Positions 43,402-52,286 of a stretch of 64,000 bases of DNA are shown one piece after another (the first letter of the stretch is position 1; each line of letters starts with the position of its first letter). A program made the position numbers and the translations under genes. The notes beneath the pieces were generated by a model. It was not told the origin of the DNA, searched no databases, and saw only the letters and a program-made list of their open reading frames with translations. Source of the stretch: an uncultured Castellaniella sp. (GTDB lineage: Bacteria > Pseudomonadota > Gammaproteobacteria > Burkholderiales > Burkholderiaceae_B); contig NZ_CALKHS010000010.1 in assembly GCF_937988725.1 (NCBI RefSeq), forward strand, positions 1,364,001-1,428,000. The letters run 5' to 3'.

Positions 43402-44559
43402 AGATCCGGATTCCGTTCCGGCCGCCGGCCACACGCGGATGCAGTCGCGCCCCGCGGTCTTGGCCGCATACAGGGCCTGGTCGGCCCGCGCCAGCAGACG
43501 GTCCAGGTCGTAGCCGACGTGGCGCGAGCAGGCGACGCCGACACTGACCGTCAGCCGGCAGGGCAGGACGCCGGCCTGAGCGGACAGGTGGCTGCGCAGA
43601 CGAGCCGCCAGGGCCTGCGCCCCCAGGGGCCCCAGGTTGGCGGCCACGACGACGAATTCCTCGCCGCCCAGGCGGGCATGCAGGGTCTGCTCGCCGGCCA
43701 CCTGCCGCAGGACCTGGGCGAAGCACACCAGCACACGGTCGCCGGCTTCATGGCCGAAGCGGTCGTTGACCTGCTTGAACCAGTCCAGATCGCACATCAG
43801 CACGGCGATATCGGCCCCCGACGCGCGCGCCTGCGCCAGCAGGGCCTGGCCCCGCTCGAACAGCGCCCTGCGATTGGGCAGGCCTGTCAGGGCGTCATGC
43901 AAGGCGGCATGGCGGTAATTCTGCTCGGCCCGCGCCCGCACCATCATCAGAACGCCGAAGGACAGGCAGATCGCGAAGAACAGGCCCTCGAACATGACGA
44001 GCGCGAAATCCGGCCAGTGCTGCCACACGACCTGCTTAGGAGGCGCCGGCGGAATCCGGTACGCATAGAACAGGCCATGGATGATCAGGAACGCCATCAG
44101 GGGAGACGCCGCCCTGGGGTACTGCCGCCATTCGGCCCAGATTTCCGTCAGCGCCGCGCCGATGTAGCCCAGACACAGGACCGAATAGATCGCCACGCGC
44201 AGATCGGCATCGGCCATGAACCTGGGCCACTGGGCCAGCATCAGCCAGACGGCGGCCCCGGCCGCCAGCCAGCGCCAGGACACGGGCCGGCCGGCGAAGA
44301 CGCGCAAGCTGGTCCACAGGCAGGCGTGCCCGGTGATCATGAGCATGTTGGCGAAGATGACGGACAAGACCAGCAGATCCGCATGCCCGCGCGTCACGCC
44401 CAGCAGGAACCCCAGGCACGCCAGCCACATCCCCGCAGCCGTCCACAGCAGGGTCCGGTCGCGCTTCACCTGGAACGCGGCCAGGAAGGTCAGGCCGCCG
44501 GTCAGAAACAGGACGAAGGCCGCGACAACCAGCATAGTCCGCGGATCGAAATTCACCAT
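43342..44559 (-). CDS. Membrane diguanylate cyclase
   Basis: A 405-residue protein with six to seven N-terminal helices (about 5-215) of no named sensor family that I recognise, then a GGDEF domain (about 225-385). The active site is intact as LGGEEF (near residue 302). The residues before it (GEQTLHAR) lack the RxxD I-site, so product inhibition is unlikely, unlike the cyclase at 24106-26049. The C-terminal 20 residues overlap the end of ung on the other strand. Start ATG 44559. Confidence 0.87.
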   Translation of the reverse strand: MVNFDPRTMLVVAAFVLFLTGGLTFLAAFQVKRDRTLLWTAAGMWLACLGFLLGVTRGHADLLVLSVIFANMLMITGHACLWTSLRVFAGRPVSWRWLAAGAAVWLMLAQWPRFMADADLRVAIYSVLCLGYIGAALTEIWAEWRQYPRAASPLMAFLIIHGLFYAYRIPPAPPKQVVWQHWPDFALVMFEGLFFAICLSFGVLMMVRARAEQNYRHAALHDALTGLPNRRALFERGQALLAQARASGADIAVLMCDLDWFKQVNDRFGHEAGDRVLVCFAQVLRQVAGEQTLHARLGGEEFVVVAANLGPLGAQALAARLRSHLSAQAGVLPCRLTVSVGVACSRHVGYDLDRLLARADQALYAAKTAGRDCIRVWPAAGTESGSSAAISRSGRRGLGEHPVDA

Positions 44560-44681
44560 CAGAGACTCGCCCTTTCAAGAATTGCAGGCAAGTCACGGCA
44601 AAGCGTCACACGCCAACACTCACAATCTGTATCAAGTCACTATGATATAGGGCTTGAGCACATCCCAGCCACATTTCCCCC

Positions 44682-45539
44682 ATGAACATCCACTTTGACC
44701 TGGTCTACGCCGCCGTCCTGGCCGGCGCCCTGATGCACGCGGTCTGGAACGCCCTGGTCAAAGGCAGCGACGACACCTGGCTGAGCGCCATTAACATCAC
44801 GGCCTGGTCCGGCATCCTGGCCGTCTGCATATTGCCCTGGCTGCCGCAGCCCGACGCCGCCAGCTGGCCCTTCCTCCTGACGTCGCTGGTGTTGCAGGTG
44901 AGCTACATGCGGCTGGTGGCCCGCGTCTACAAGGTGACCGACATGAGCGTCGGCTACCCCGTCATGCGCGGCACCGCGCCGCTGCTGGTCGCCACGGTGT
45001 CCGTGCTGTTCCTGCACGAAGACCTGGGACCCTGGGCGCTGGGCGGCATCCTTGCCATCTGCGCCGGCATTCTCTGCATCGGCCTGCCCGCGCGCCGCCT
45101 GACGCAGCAGGCGGCCGGCGCGGGCGGCTTGAAACTGGCCCTGCTGAACGCCGCTGTCATCGCCAGCTACACCCTGGTGGACGGCTTCGGCGTGCGGCTG
45201 TCCCAGGCGCCCGCCGCCTATACCCTGTGGATATTCGTCACGCAGGGGCTGGTCATGGTTGGCCTGGGCCTGTCCGCGCGCGGCCCCGGCCTGCTGCGCG
45301 CGCTGCCGGCCCGCTGGGGATCCGGCCTGCTGGGCGGGGCGGGATCGCTGATCTCGTACGGCACTGCCCTCTGGGCCATGACCCTGGCGCCCATTCCCGT
45401 CGTGGCCGCGCTGCGGGAAACGTCCATCCTGTTCGGCATGCTGATTTCGGGGCTGGTGCTGCACGAGAAGCTGACGCGCCAGCGCCTGCTGGGCGCCGGC
45501 ATCCTGGTGCTGGGGGCCGCGCTGCTGCGCCTGGCCTGA
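44682..45539 (+). CDS. DMT/EamA-family permease
   Basis: A 285-residue carrier with ten helices. AVLAGALMHAVWNALVKGSDDTWL opens it, YKVTDMSVGYPVMRGTAPLL is the mid-first-half loop, and PVVAALRETSILFGMLISGLVLHEKLTRQRLLGAG ends the second half. A -10-like TATGAT lies at 44641-44646, about 36 bases before the ATG. Exporter or importer, substrate unknown. It precedes azlCD by 76 bases but azlC has its own -10 element. Confidence 0.85.
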   Translation: MNIHFDLVYAAVLAGALMHAVWNALVKGSDDTWLSAINITAWSGILAVCILPWLPQPDAASWPFLLTSLVLQVSYMRLVARVYKVTDMSVGYPVMRGTAPLLVATVSVLFLHEDLGPWALGGILAICAGILCIGLPARRLTQQAAGAGGLKLALLNAAVIASYTLVDGFGVRLSQAPAAYTLWIFVTQGLVMVGLGLSARGPGLLRALPARWGSGLLGGAGSLISYGTALWAMTLAPIPVVAALRETSILFGMLISGLVLHEKLTRQRLLGAGILVLGAALLRLA

Positions 45540-45567
45540 GCGGCCCCGGACGCGGGTTTTCGATTCG

Positions 45568-45602
45568 TATAATGAGCGGACCTGCGCAGCGGCGCAGGCC
45601 GC
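45568..45602 (+). promoter_or_regulatory. azlC -10 element with a 5'-end hairpin
   Basis: TATAAT (45568-45573) predicts a start near 45580. A hairpin begins right there: CCTGCGC (45581-45587) pairs with GCGCAGG (45592-45598), extended by GCGG/CCGC across a bulged A. It takes up most of the 36-base leader. No clear -35 box. Confidence 0.45.
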
Positions 45603-45615
45603 CACGACGCCCTTC

Positions 45616-46323
45616 ATGCCACAGTCTTCCACGTCCGCCTCGCTTTCCATCCCCAGCCTCACCGCGCCGGTCGCCATGGGCTACATCCCGCTGGGCGCGG
45701 TCTTCGGTTTCCTGTTCGTCCAGGCGGGCGGCGACGCCTGGCTGGCCATCGCCTCCAGCCTGCTGATCTACGCGGGCGCCGCGCAATTCATGATGGTGCC
45801 CATGCTGGCGGCCGGGCTGCCCGTCGGCGCCATCGCCCTGGCCACCCTGGTGCTGAACCTGCGCCACGTGTTCTACGGGCTCTCTCTGCTGAACCACATG
45901 CCGGCCTCCCGCTGGCAGCGCTGGTACGGCATCTTCGCCCTGACCGACGAAAGCTATTCCGTGCTGACCGCCCTGCCCGCCCAGGCCCGCGCCCGGCGCC
46001 TGGCGCTGGTCTGCGCCCTGAACCAGGGCTGGTGGGTGCTGGGGACGGTGCTGGGGGTCGCGCTGGGCGCCCAGGTCCAGATCGGCCTGACGGGGCTGGA
46101 TTTCGTGCTGGCCGCCCTGTTCGCCGTGCTGGCCGTCGAACAATGGCGGGCGCGACGCGACGTGCTGCCCATCTGGATCGCCCTGGCCGCCTACGCTGCG
46201 GCGCTGCTGGCGCTGCCCGCTCAGGCGCTGGCGCTGGCCATCGCCCTGAGCCTGCTGGCGGCGGCCCTGCGCCCCGCACGGGCGGCTCCCCCGGCAGCTT
46301 CAAGCAGGCAGGACGCATCATGA
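45616..46323 (+). CDS. azlC: AzlC family branched-chain amino-acid exporter, large subunit
   Basis: A 235-residue membrane protein with about seven helices and the AzlC pattern: APVAMGYIPLGAVFGFLFVQAG, then IYAGAAQFMMVPMLAAG and LNLRHVFYGLSLL. AzlC with AzlD exports branched-chain amino acids (BrnFE type). The stop overlaps the azlD start (ATGA), fitting a heteromer made in equal amounts. Confidence 0.92.
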   Translation: MPQSSTSASLSIPSLTAPVAMGYIPLGAVFGFLFVQAGGDAWLAIASSLLIYAGAAQFMMVPMLAAGLPVGAIALATLVLNLRHVFYGLSLLNHMPASRWQRWYGIFALTDESYSVLTALPAQARARRLALVCALNQGWWVLGTVLGVALGAQVQIGLTGLDFVLAALFAVLAVEQWRARRDVLPIWIALAAYAAALLALPAQALALAIALSLLAAALRPARAAPPAASSRQDAS

Positions 46324-46640
46324 CCGATACCGGTTACGTCCTGACCGTCATCGGCGTCATGGCCGCCATCACCGCGGGCCTGCGGGCGCTGCCCTTCATC
46401 GGCGGGCACTGGCTGCGCCGCCATCCGCTGGTGCACAAGCTGGGCGACACCTTGCCGCTGTCCATCATGGTGCTGCTGCTGGTCGACACCGTGGCCGGCC
46501 AGGCGCGCGGCAACCCTTACGGGCCGTGGCAGGAGATCTTCGCCGTGGCGCTCGTCGCGCTGCTGCAGTGGCGCACCCGCCAGACTCTGCTGAGCATCGT
46601 CGCCGGGACGGCGGCCTACATGGCGCTGCGCGCGCTGTAG
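46320..46640 (+). CDS. azlD: AzlD family branched-chain amino-acid exporter, small subunit
   Basis: A 106-residue protein with three to four helices. VIGVMAAITAGLRALPFIGG, LPLSIMVLLLVDTVAG and the C-terminal LLSIVAGTAAYMALRAL match AzlD/BrnE small subunits. It needs AzlC. An upstream in-frame extension to 46032 lies wholly within azlC and is rejected. Confidence 0.9.
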   Translation: MTDTGYVLTVIGVMAAITAGLRALPFIGGHWLRRHPLVHKLGDTLPLSIMVLLLVDTVAGQARGNPYGPWQEIFAVALVALLQWRTRQTLLSIVAGTAAYMALRAL

Positions 46641-46659
46641 ATCCGCCCCGGAGCCCCGC

Positions 46660-46681
46660 CCGGCCGGCACCCGGCCGGCAC
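46660..46681. repeat. Two tandem copies of an 11-base GC repeat
   Basis: CCGGCCGGCAC at 46660-46670 is repeated exactly at 46671-46681, five bases before a -10-like TACAAT (46686-46691) of yajQ. The core CCGGCCGG is itself a palindrome. It may be a local duplication or part of a GC hairpin after azlD. Confidence 0.6.
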
Positions 46682-46723
46682 CCTCTACAATGAGACATCG
46701 CTTTCCAGCTCCAGGATGTCGCC

Positions 46724-47206
46724 ATGCCCAGCTTTGATGTTGTTTCCGAAGTCGATAAACACGAACTGACCAATGCCGTCGACCAGGCCAGCCGCGAGCT
46801 GGCGACCCGCTTCGATTTCAAGGGCGCCGACGCCCGCTTCGAACTGGACGGCTACGTGATCAACCAGTCGGCCCCCAGCGCCTTCCAGCTGGGCCAGATG
46901 CTGGACATCCTGCGCGGCCGCCTGTCGGCGCGCGGCATCGACGTGCGCTGCCTGGACGTAGCCGACCCGCTGGAAAACCTGGGCGGCGCCCGCCAGAAGG
47001 TCACGGTCCGCCAGGGCATCGAGCAGGCCACCGCCAAGAAACTGATCGCCGCCATCAAGCAGGCCAAGCTGAAGGTCGAAACCCAGATCAACGGCGACAA
47101 GCTGCGCGTCTCCGGCAAGAAGCGCGACGATCTGCAGCAGGTCATCGCCCTGCTGCGCAAGACCGACGTGGAACTGCCGCTGCAATACCAGAATTTCCGC
47201 GATTGA
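46724..47206 (+). CDS. yajQ: YajQ family nucleotide-binding protein
   Basis: A 160-residue protein of normal YajQ length, with MPSFDVVSEVDKHELTNAVD, TRFDFKGADARFEL, ARQKVTVRQGIEQATAKKL and the end LPLQYQNFRD. YajQ proteins bind nucleotides and tRNA-like RNA; a Xanthomonas member binds c-di-GMP, which is notable given three c-di-GMP turnover genes in this window. A TACAAT -10 element lies about 33 bases upstream of the ATG. Confidence 0.93.
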   Translation: MPSFDVVSEVDKHELTNAVDQASRELATRFDFKGADARFELDGYVINQSAPSAFQLGQMLDILRGRLSARGIDVRCLDVADPLENLGGARQKVTVRQGIEQATAKKLIAAIKQAKLKVETQINGDKLRVSGKKRDDLQQVIALLRKTDVELPLQYQNFRD

Positions 47207-47227
47207 AGCGCGGCGGGGCCCCGGCTG

Positions 47228-47962
47228 TCAGGATTTTCCAGCCAGGGCGTCCAGCCGCGACGCCAGGGCGTCCGAGCGCAGCGACGCTTCGTAGTGCGCC
47301 CGCAGGCCGGCCTCGTCCCAGCGTCCGGCCGCGACCTGCATCAGGTCGGCCTTCATCGACCTGAGCACGGCCGGTTCGCAGGCGCGGATGCCTTCCACAT
47401 AGCGTTCGACGGCGGCCATCAGATCCCCGGGATCCACCAGTTCGTGCAGAAAGCCGATGCGCAGCATCTCCCGGTCGTGTATGGCCTGGCCCGTCAGGAA
47501 CAGCTTCTTCGCCGCCGCCAGCCCCAGCACCGTCACGTACCGGCGGATCCCGCCCGGATAGTAGTGCAGCCCGATCCGCGACGCCGGCATCAGGAACCGG
47601 CTGCCGGCCACGCCGATGCGAAAGTCGCAGCACAGGGCGAGATCCGTCGCCCCGCCGTACACGCTGCCGTTCAGGGCGCAGATCGTCGGCAGGGGAAAGG
47701 CTTCCAGTTCATCCAGCATGTCTTCGAAGCGGCTGTCCAACTGGTCGCGGATCGCGCCCAGGGTATAGCCGGAACTGAAGGTCTTCTCGCCCGCCCCGGT
47801 GAGCACCAGGGCGCGGATCCCGTTCCGATCCGCCGCCCGGCGCAGATGGCCGCTGATCACGGCGCAGTCGTCCGGCGCGATGCGATTGTGCTGCGAGACC
47901 CGGCGCAAGGTCAGTGTGGCCACGTCTCCTTCGAATGCCAGCGCGGGGGCTTGATCCTGCAT
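47228..47962 (-). CDS. Crotonase-fold enzyme lacking the usual hydratase glutamates
   Basis: A 244-residue crotonase superfamily protein, with LVLTGAGEKTFSSGYTLGA for the CoA/oxyanion loop and NGSVYGGATDLALCCDFRIG. In enoyl-CoA hydratases two Glu do the chemistry; here Asp108 and Ala127 occupy those places. The segment MPASRIGLHYYPGG instead resembles the PAN-x-G-x-x-Y stretch of methylmalonyl-CoA decarboxylase, whose Tyr is catalytic. A decarboxylase or other non-hydratase role is therefore possible. Last gene of an operon with a CoA-transferase and a TRAP importer. Confidence 0.78.
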   Translation of the reverse strand: MQDQAPALAFEGDVATLTLRRVSQHNRIAPDDCAVISGHLRRAADRNGIRALVLTGAGEKTFSSGYTLGAIRDQLDSRFEDMLDELEAFPLPTICALNGSVYGGATDLALCCDFRIGVAGSRFLMPASRIGLHYYPGGIRRYVTVLGLAAAKKLFLTGQAIHDREMLRIGFLHELVDPGDLMAAVERYVEGIRACEPAVLRSMKADLMQVAAGRWDEAGLRAHYEASLRSDALASRLDALAGKS

Positions 47963-48011
47963 GATGCGAGTTCCTTGCGAATGTGGTTGCGGTCGGGCGT
48001 CCGATGGGCGG

Positions 48012-49337
48012 TCACTGCCCGGGCCCCATCAGGCGGTCCGGCAGCCAGGTGACGAGGTCGGGAAAAACGACCAGCACGACGATGAAGGCCAGCATGATCG
48101 CGACGAAAGGCAGCACGCCCAGCATGATGTCGCGCAAGGCGACCTGGGGCGCCACCCCCTGGATGACGAACAGGTTCAGGCCCAGGGGCGGATGGATCAG
48201 GCCGATTTCCAGGTTGATGGTCATCATGATCGAGAACCAGACCAGATCGATGTTGCTTTGCGTCAGCACCGGCAGGATGACCGGCATGCTCATCAGGATG
48301 ACCGACACCGGCGGCAGGAAGAAACCGGCGACCAGCAGAAAGACGTTCAGCAGCAGGATCAGCTGCCAGTCGCTGAGCCCCCAGCCGAACACCCATTCCG
48401 CCAGGCTCTGCGTGATGTACAGATAGGACATCATGTAGGCATACACGGCGGCCCCGGCCACGATCATGAGGATCATGCAGGACTCGCGCACCGTGTCGCG
48501 CATCATGGGCCAGATGTCGCGCATCCGGTAGGCGCGGTACAGGAACACGACCAGGGCCAGCGCCATGAAGGCGGCCACGGCGGCGACCTCGGACGGGGTG
48601 GCGAAGCCGGTGTACATGAACACCGTCACCGCCACGATGATCGCCAGGAAAGGCAGCGACTTGACGGACCCGCGGAGCTTTTCGCCGAAGGAATAGCGTT
48701 CCCGCACCGCCGCGCCGCCCCGGCCGATGCGGTCATAGCGGACGCTGGAGAGCCAGGCATACACGGCGAACAGCACGACCAGCATGATCCCCGGCACCAC
48801 GCCGGCCAGGAACAGGCGGGCGATCGACGTATGCGTCACGATGCCGTACACGATGAGCGTCAGCGACGGGGGAATCAGGATGCCCAGCGTGCCGCCCGCC
48901 GCGATGGACCCCGTGGCCAGGCGCGGCGGCACCTTGCGCTCGATCATTTCCGGAATGCCGATCTTGCCGATGGCCGCCGCGGTGGCCGGACTGGACCCGC
49001 ACATGGCCGCGAACAGCCCGCACCCCAGGATGTTGGCGATCACCAGTCCGCCCGGCACGCGCACCAGCCAGCGATGCAGAGATTCATACAGGTCCTTGCC
49101 CGCGCGCGACGCCCCGATGGTGCAGCCCAGCAGCACGAACAAGGGAATGGTCAGCAGCGCGAAGCTGGACAGCTCGCCGACGAAGACGTTCGCCACGGTG
49201 GCCAGGGCGCCGCCGTCGCCGAATATCGCCAGGAAGGCAACGGAGATGAAGACCAGCCCGAAACCGATGGGAATGCCGGAGAACAGCACCAGGAAGGTGG
49301 CGACGAACAGCAGGAAGCCGATTTGCAATTCAGACAT
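48012..49337 (-). CDS. TRAP transporter large permease, DctM type
   Basis: A 441-residue membrane protein with about 12 helices and family segments IPLFVLLGCTIGASRAGKDLYESL, CGLFAAMCGSSPATAAAIGKIGIPEM, IAAGGTLGILIPPSLTLIVYGI and LEIGLIHPPLGLNLFVIQG. It is the sodium-driven translocation subunit. ATG 49337 overlaps the DctQ gene end by 8 bases. The substrate is likely an organic acid, given the CoA-transferase upstream. Confidence 0.93.
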   Translation of the reverse strand: MSELQIGFLLFVATFLVLFSGIPIGFGLVFISVAFLAIFGDGGALATVANVFVGELSSFALLTIPLFVLLGCTIGASRAGKDLYESLHRWLVRVPGGLVIANILGCGLFAAMCGSSPATAAAIGKIGIPEMIERKVPPRLATGSIAAGGTLGILIPPSLTLIVYGIVTHTSIARLFLAGVVPGIMLVVLFAVYAWLSSVRYDRIGRGGAAVRERYSFGEKLRGSVKSLPFLAIIVAVTVFMYTGFATPSEVAAVAAFMALALVVFLYRAYRMRDIWPMMRDTVRESCMILMIVAGAAVYAYMMSYLYITQSLAEWVFGWGLSDWQLILLLNVFLLVAGFFLPPVSVILMSMPVILPVLTQSNIDLVWFSIMMTINLEIGLIHPPLGLNLFVIQGVAPQVALRDIMLGVLPFVAIMLAFIVVLVVFPDLVTWLPDRLMGPGQ

Positions 49338-49809
49338 GGTCGATCTCCCGCCGGCGCGCGCCGATCGCCCGCGCGATGTCCAGGGCATACTGCAGCGCCG
49401 TCAGCGACATGCCGATGGCGACCGTCGAATACTTGGGCCACACCAGCGGCTGCCAGATGCCCAGGGCGCGTTCGCCGGTGACATAGGCGTGGATCGTCAT
49501 TTCCAGGCCCGCGTAGCCCAGATAGAGGCACACCCCGCAGGCCAGGACCCTGGGCAGCACGGCCATCCACCGGGCCGCCGGCCCCGACAGCAGGCTGTCC
49601 AGCAGGTCCATCTTGACGTGCCCGCCCGTGGTCAGCGTGTAGGGCGACGCCAGGAACGTCGCGCCGATCATCAGCTCGATCGCGGTTTCCAGTTCCCAGG
49701 AACTCTGCAGGCCGATGCCGCGCTTGAACACCATCCAGGTGATGATGACGGTCGCGGCGACCAGCAGGACGGCGGCCAGGATCGCCAGGGTCGCATTGAC
49801 CCTGGCCAT
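49330..49809 (-). CDS. TRAP transporter small permease, DctQ type
   Basis: A 159-residue protein with four helices, and the DctQ pattern WELETAIELMIGATFLASPYTLTTGGHVKMDLL. It partners DctM. ATG 49809 has GGAG about eight bases upstream (49818-49821); an in-frame extension to 49941 would overlap the DctP gene and has no family support. Confidence 0.9.
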   Translation of the reverse strand: MARVNATLAILAAVLLVAATVIITWMVFKRGIGLQSSWELETAIELMIGATFLASPYTLTTGGHVKMDLLDSLLSGPAARWMAVLPRVLACGVCLYLGYAGLEMTIHAYVTGERALGIWQPLVWPKYSTVAIGMSLTALQYALDIARAIGARRREIDHV

Positions 49810-49865
49810 GCATGTCTCCAAAGTGCGCACGGGAGCCTCCGGTGGCGTGGATGAACGGATGCCGG

Positions 49866-50855
49866 CTATTTCTTGGCCAGGGCTTCGACCGATTCCAGCA
49901 GGCCCTTGGCCTCCGGGCTGATGGCCGCATACTCCGGCCACGCCGTCTTGTGCGCCAGATCCAGCCAGGCGGCGTAGTCCTCCTTGCTCATGGCGCGCAC
50001 CTCGACCCCCGCCGCCTGGAATTTCTTCACGGCTTCATGCTTGATCCGGTCCTGTTCCTTGTTGAAGGACGGCAGGGTGGCCTCGGCGGCCTTCTCGAAG
50101 ATCTTCTTCTGCTCGTCGCTGAGGCCGTCCCAGGCCTTGGACGAGATCACCAGGGGCTGGAACACCACGAAGATGGTGTAGTCCCCGCCCAGGGTCGCAT
50201 ACTTGGTCTGCTCGTACAGGCGCATGCTCATGAAGGTTTCGTAGGATGTCATCAAGCCATCCAGCACCCCGGTCTGCATGGCGTTGTAGAGTTCGGTCGA
50301 GGGCATGGCGAACACCGAGGCCCCGGCGGCCTTCAGCATGGTGTCGATCGTGCGGTCCGCCCCCCGGAATTTCAGCCCCTTGACGCTGTCGGGCGTGGTG
50401 ATGGGACGCACCTTGTCGGCGATCCCGCCTTCCGTCCACCACCAGGTCAGGATATGAAAGCCCTGCCGTCGCGCGACTTCCTGCAGGCGCTTTTCATAGT
50501 CCGTGCCCTTGAAGCGCATGGCGTCCTGCACGCTGCTGATCGCCCCCGGCAGGATGGTGATGGAAAATTCGGGCGCCTTCCCCACGGCATAGATCAAGGG
50601 AAAAATCGAAAGGTCGATGGAGCCGTCGGCCAGCGCGTCGATCTGCTTGAGCGGGTTGCTGATCAGCGACGCGCCCGGATAGACGCGGAACTTGAAGGAC
50701 GGGTCCTGCTTCTGGACCTCCTGGATGAACAGCCGCGCCCCCGCGTCCCGCCCGTCTCCCTGGGGCCACTGGTGGGACAACTTCAACGTCTTCGCCTGAA
50801 CGGTCGTGACGGCCAGCGCGCACATCGCGGCCAGCAACAGGGTTTTGAATTTCAT
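49866..50855 (-). CDS. TRAP transporter substrate-binding protein, DctP type
   Basis: A 329-residue periplasmic protein with a signal peptide (KFKTLLLAAMCALAVTTVQA, cut after about residue 21). Family signatures are TLKLSHQWPQGD, VYPGASLISNPLKQIDALADGSID and GLKFRGADRTIDTMLKAAGASVFAMPSTELYNAMQTGVLDG, with the Arg (FRGAD) that normally holds a substrate carboxylate. It delivers an organic acid to DctQM. ATG 50855; the frame extends to 50936 without family support. Confidence 0.91.
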   Translation of the reverse strand: MKFKTLLLAAMCALAVTTVQAKTLKLSHQWPQGDGRDAGARLFIQEVQKQDPSFKFRVYPGASLISNPLKQIDALADGSIDLSIFPLIYAVGKAPEFSITILPGAISSVQDAMRFKGTDYEKRLQEVARRQGFHILTWWWTEGGIADKVRPITTPDSVKGLKFRGADRTIDTMLKAAGASVFAMPSTELYNAMQTGVLDGLMTSYETFMSMRLYEQTKYATLGGDYTIFVVFQPLVISSKAWDGLSDEQKKIFEKAAEATLPSFNKEQDRIKHEAVKKFQAAGVEVRAMSKEDYAAWLDLAHKTAWPEYAAISPEAKGLLESVEALAKK

Positions 50856-50936
50856 GCTTGTCTCCTTCATGGTTGGCACCCGTCTTCTATGCGACTTCGG
50901 TGCGGGATCCCGCTGTTCGAACGGCCGGGCGGCCAC

Positions 50937-52157
50937 TTACGCATCCGCCCCCTGGAAAATCACCTGATCCTTCAACAGGCGCTCTATCTCCCCGCCGTCC
51001 AGCCCATACTGCCGCAGCACCTGGACCGTATGCTGGCCCAGGCGGGGCGGCGGCGATTTCACCGTGCCGCCCGCGGAACTCTCGCCAGCGGCGTTGCGCA
51101 TCAGGAACGGCAATCCGACCTGGCGCAATTCGCCCAGGTCCGGATGCGCAACGGCCTCCACCAGCTGCATCTGGCGGACCTGTTCGTCGGAAAAAACGTC
51201 GGCCAGCGTATTGATGGGGCCGGCCGGAATGCCCGCCTTGATGAAGAGCGGCGTCCACTCCATCCGGCCGCGCATCCGCAGCCGCCCGTCGATCAATTCC
51301 TTGAGCGCCATCCGGTGCTGGATCCGGTCCGCATTGCGCTGGAAGCGCGGGTCCTCGGTCCATTCGGGACAGCCCAGCAGATCGCACAGGCGCACCCACA
51401 TTTCCTGCGTGGCCGGCGCCAGGTTCAAGGGACCGTCCGCCGTCTGGAAGGTGCCGTACGGCGCGATCACCGGATGGACGTTGCCGCAAGGCTGCGGCAC
51501 TTCGCCCAGGCTGAGATACCGCTGCCCCTGGACGCTGAGCAGGCCCATCAGGCTGCTCAGCAAGGAACTCTGCACATGCTGCCCCTTTCCCGTCTGCTGG
51601 CGGGCGATGCAGGCGCCCAGCACGCCGATGGCCGCCCACATGCCGGACGTCAGGTCGCCCACGGCCGTCCCGACCCGCATGGGTCCGGTTTCCGGGGTCC
51701 CCGACAGGCTCATGAAGCCCGAATACCCCTGGGCGATCTGGTCGAACCCGGGCCAGTCCCTGGCCGGTCCCTGGGTGCCGAAGCCGGAAATCGAGGCATA
51801 GATCAGGCCCGGACATTCGGCCGCCAGGCTGTCGTACCCCAGGCCCATCTTTTCAACCGTTCCGACGCGAAAATTCTCGACCACGATATCCGACCCCAGG
51901 GCAAGGCGCCGCAACAGCGGCAGGCCGTCGGGGTGGCGGAAATCCACGCCGATCCCTTTTTTATTGCGGTTGGCGCTAAGATAATAAACGCTTATACCAT
52001 TGTCGAACGGCCCCCACTGACGGATCATGTCGCCGCCCGGCGTCGGTTCGACCTTGATCACCTCGGCCCCCATGTCCGCCAGGATCATGGTACAGAACGG
52101 TCCCGACAGCGCGCGGGTCAAATCCAGAACTTTCAGTCCCTTAAGCGGCAGATCCAC
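50937..52157 (-). CDS. Type III CoA-transferase (CaiB/BaiF family)
   Basis: A 406-residue CoA-transferase: GLKVLDLTRALSGPFCTMILADMGAEVIKVE is the family start (seen as LKVLDLTRALSGPFCTMILA), NKKGIGVDFRHPDG and ENFRVGTVEKMGLGYD follow, and the catalytic Asp is Asp168 in VGTAVGDLTSGMWA. These enzymes move CoA between carboxylic acids. First gene of the run CoA-transferase-dctP-dctQ-dctM-crotonase, so it probably activates the imported acid. Divergent from the LysR gene across 129 bases. Confidence 0.9.
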   Translation of the reverse strand: MDLPLKGLKVLDLTRALSGPFCTMILADMGAEVIKVEPTPGGDMIRQWGPFDNGISVYYLSANRNKKGIGVDFRHPDGLPLLRRLALGSDIVVENFRVGTVEKMGLGYDSLAAECPGLIYASISGFGTQGPARDWPGFDQIAQGYSGFMSLSGTPETGPMRVGTAVGDLTSGMWAAIGVLGACIARQQTGKGQHVQSSLLSSLMGLLSVQGQRYLSLGEVPQPCGNVHPVIAPYGTFQTADGPLNLAPATQEMWVRLCDLLGCPEWTEDPRFQRNADRIQHRMALKELIDGRLRMRGRMEWTPLFIKAGIPAGPINTLADVFSDEQVRQMQLVEAVAHPDLGELRQVGLPFLMRNAAGESSAGGTVKSPPPRLGQHTVQVLRQYGLDGGEIERLLKDQVIFQGADA

Positions 52158-52286
52158 CGTCTTGTCTCCTTGATGTCGTTTTGGACGATTCTAGGGACGC
52201 CGCGCGGCGAATTGAAATAGTATTTACTGAGCCAGCAATCGGATTTTCTTATAGCTCATGACGAGACCGCCCAAGAGGAAACCCGC

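Noticed and set aside
52211..52240. AGTA-TT-TACT dyad in the LysR divergent region
   Set aside because: The arms are only four bases, and neither arm nor spacing gives the T-N11-A pattern with confidence. Left as an A+T-rich patch only.
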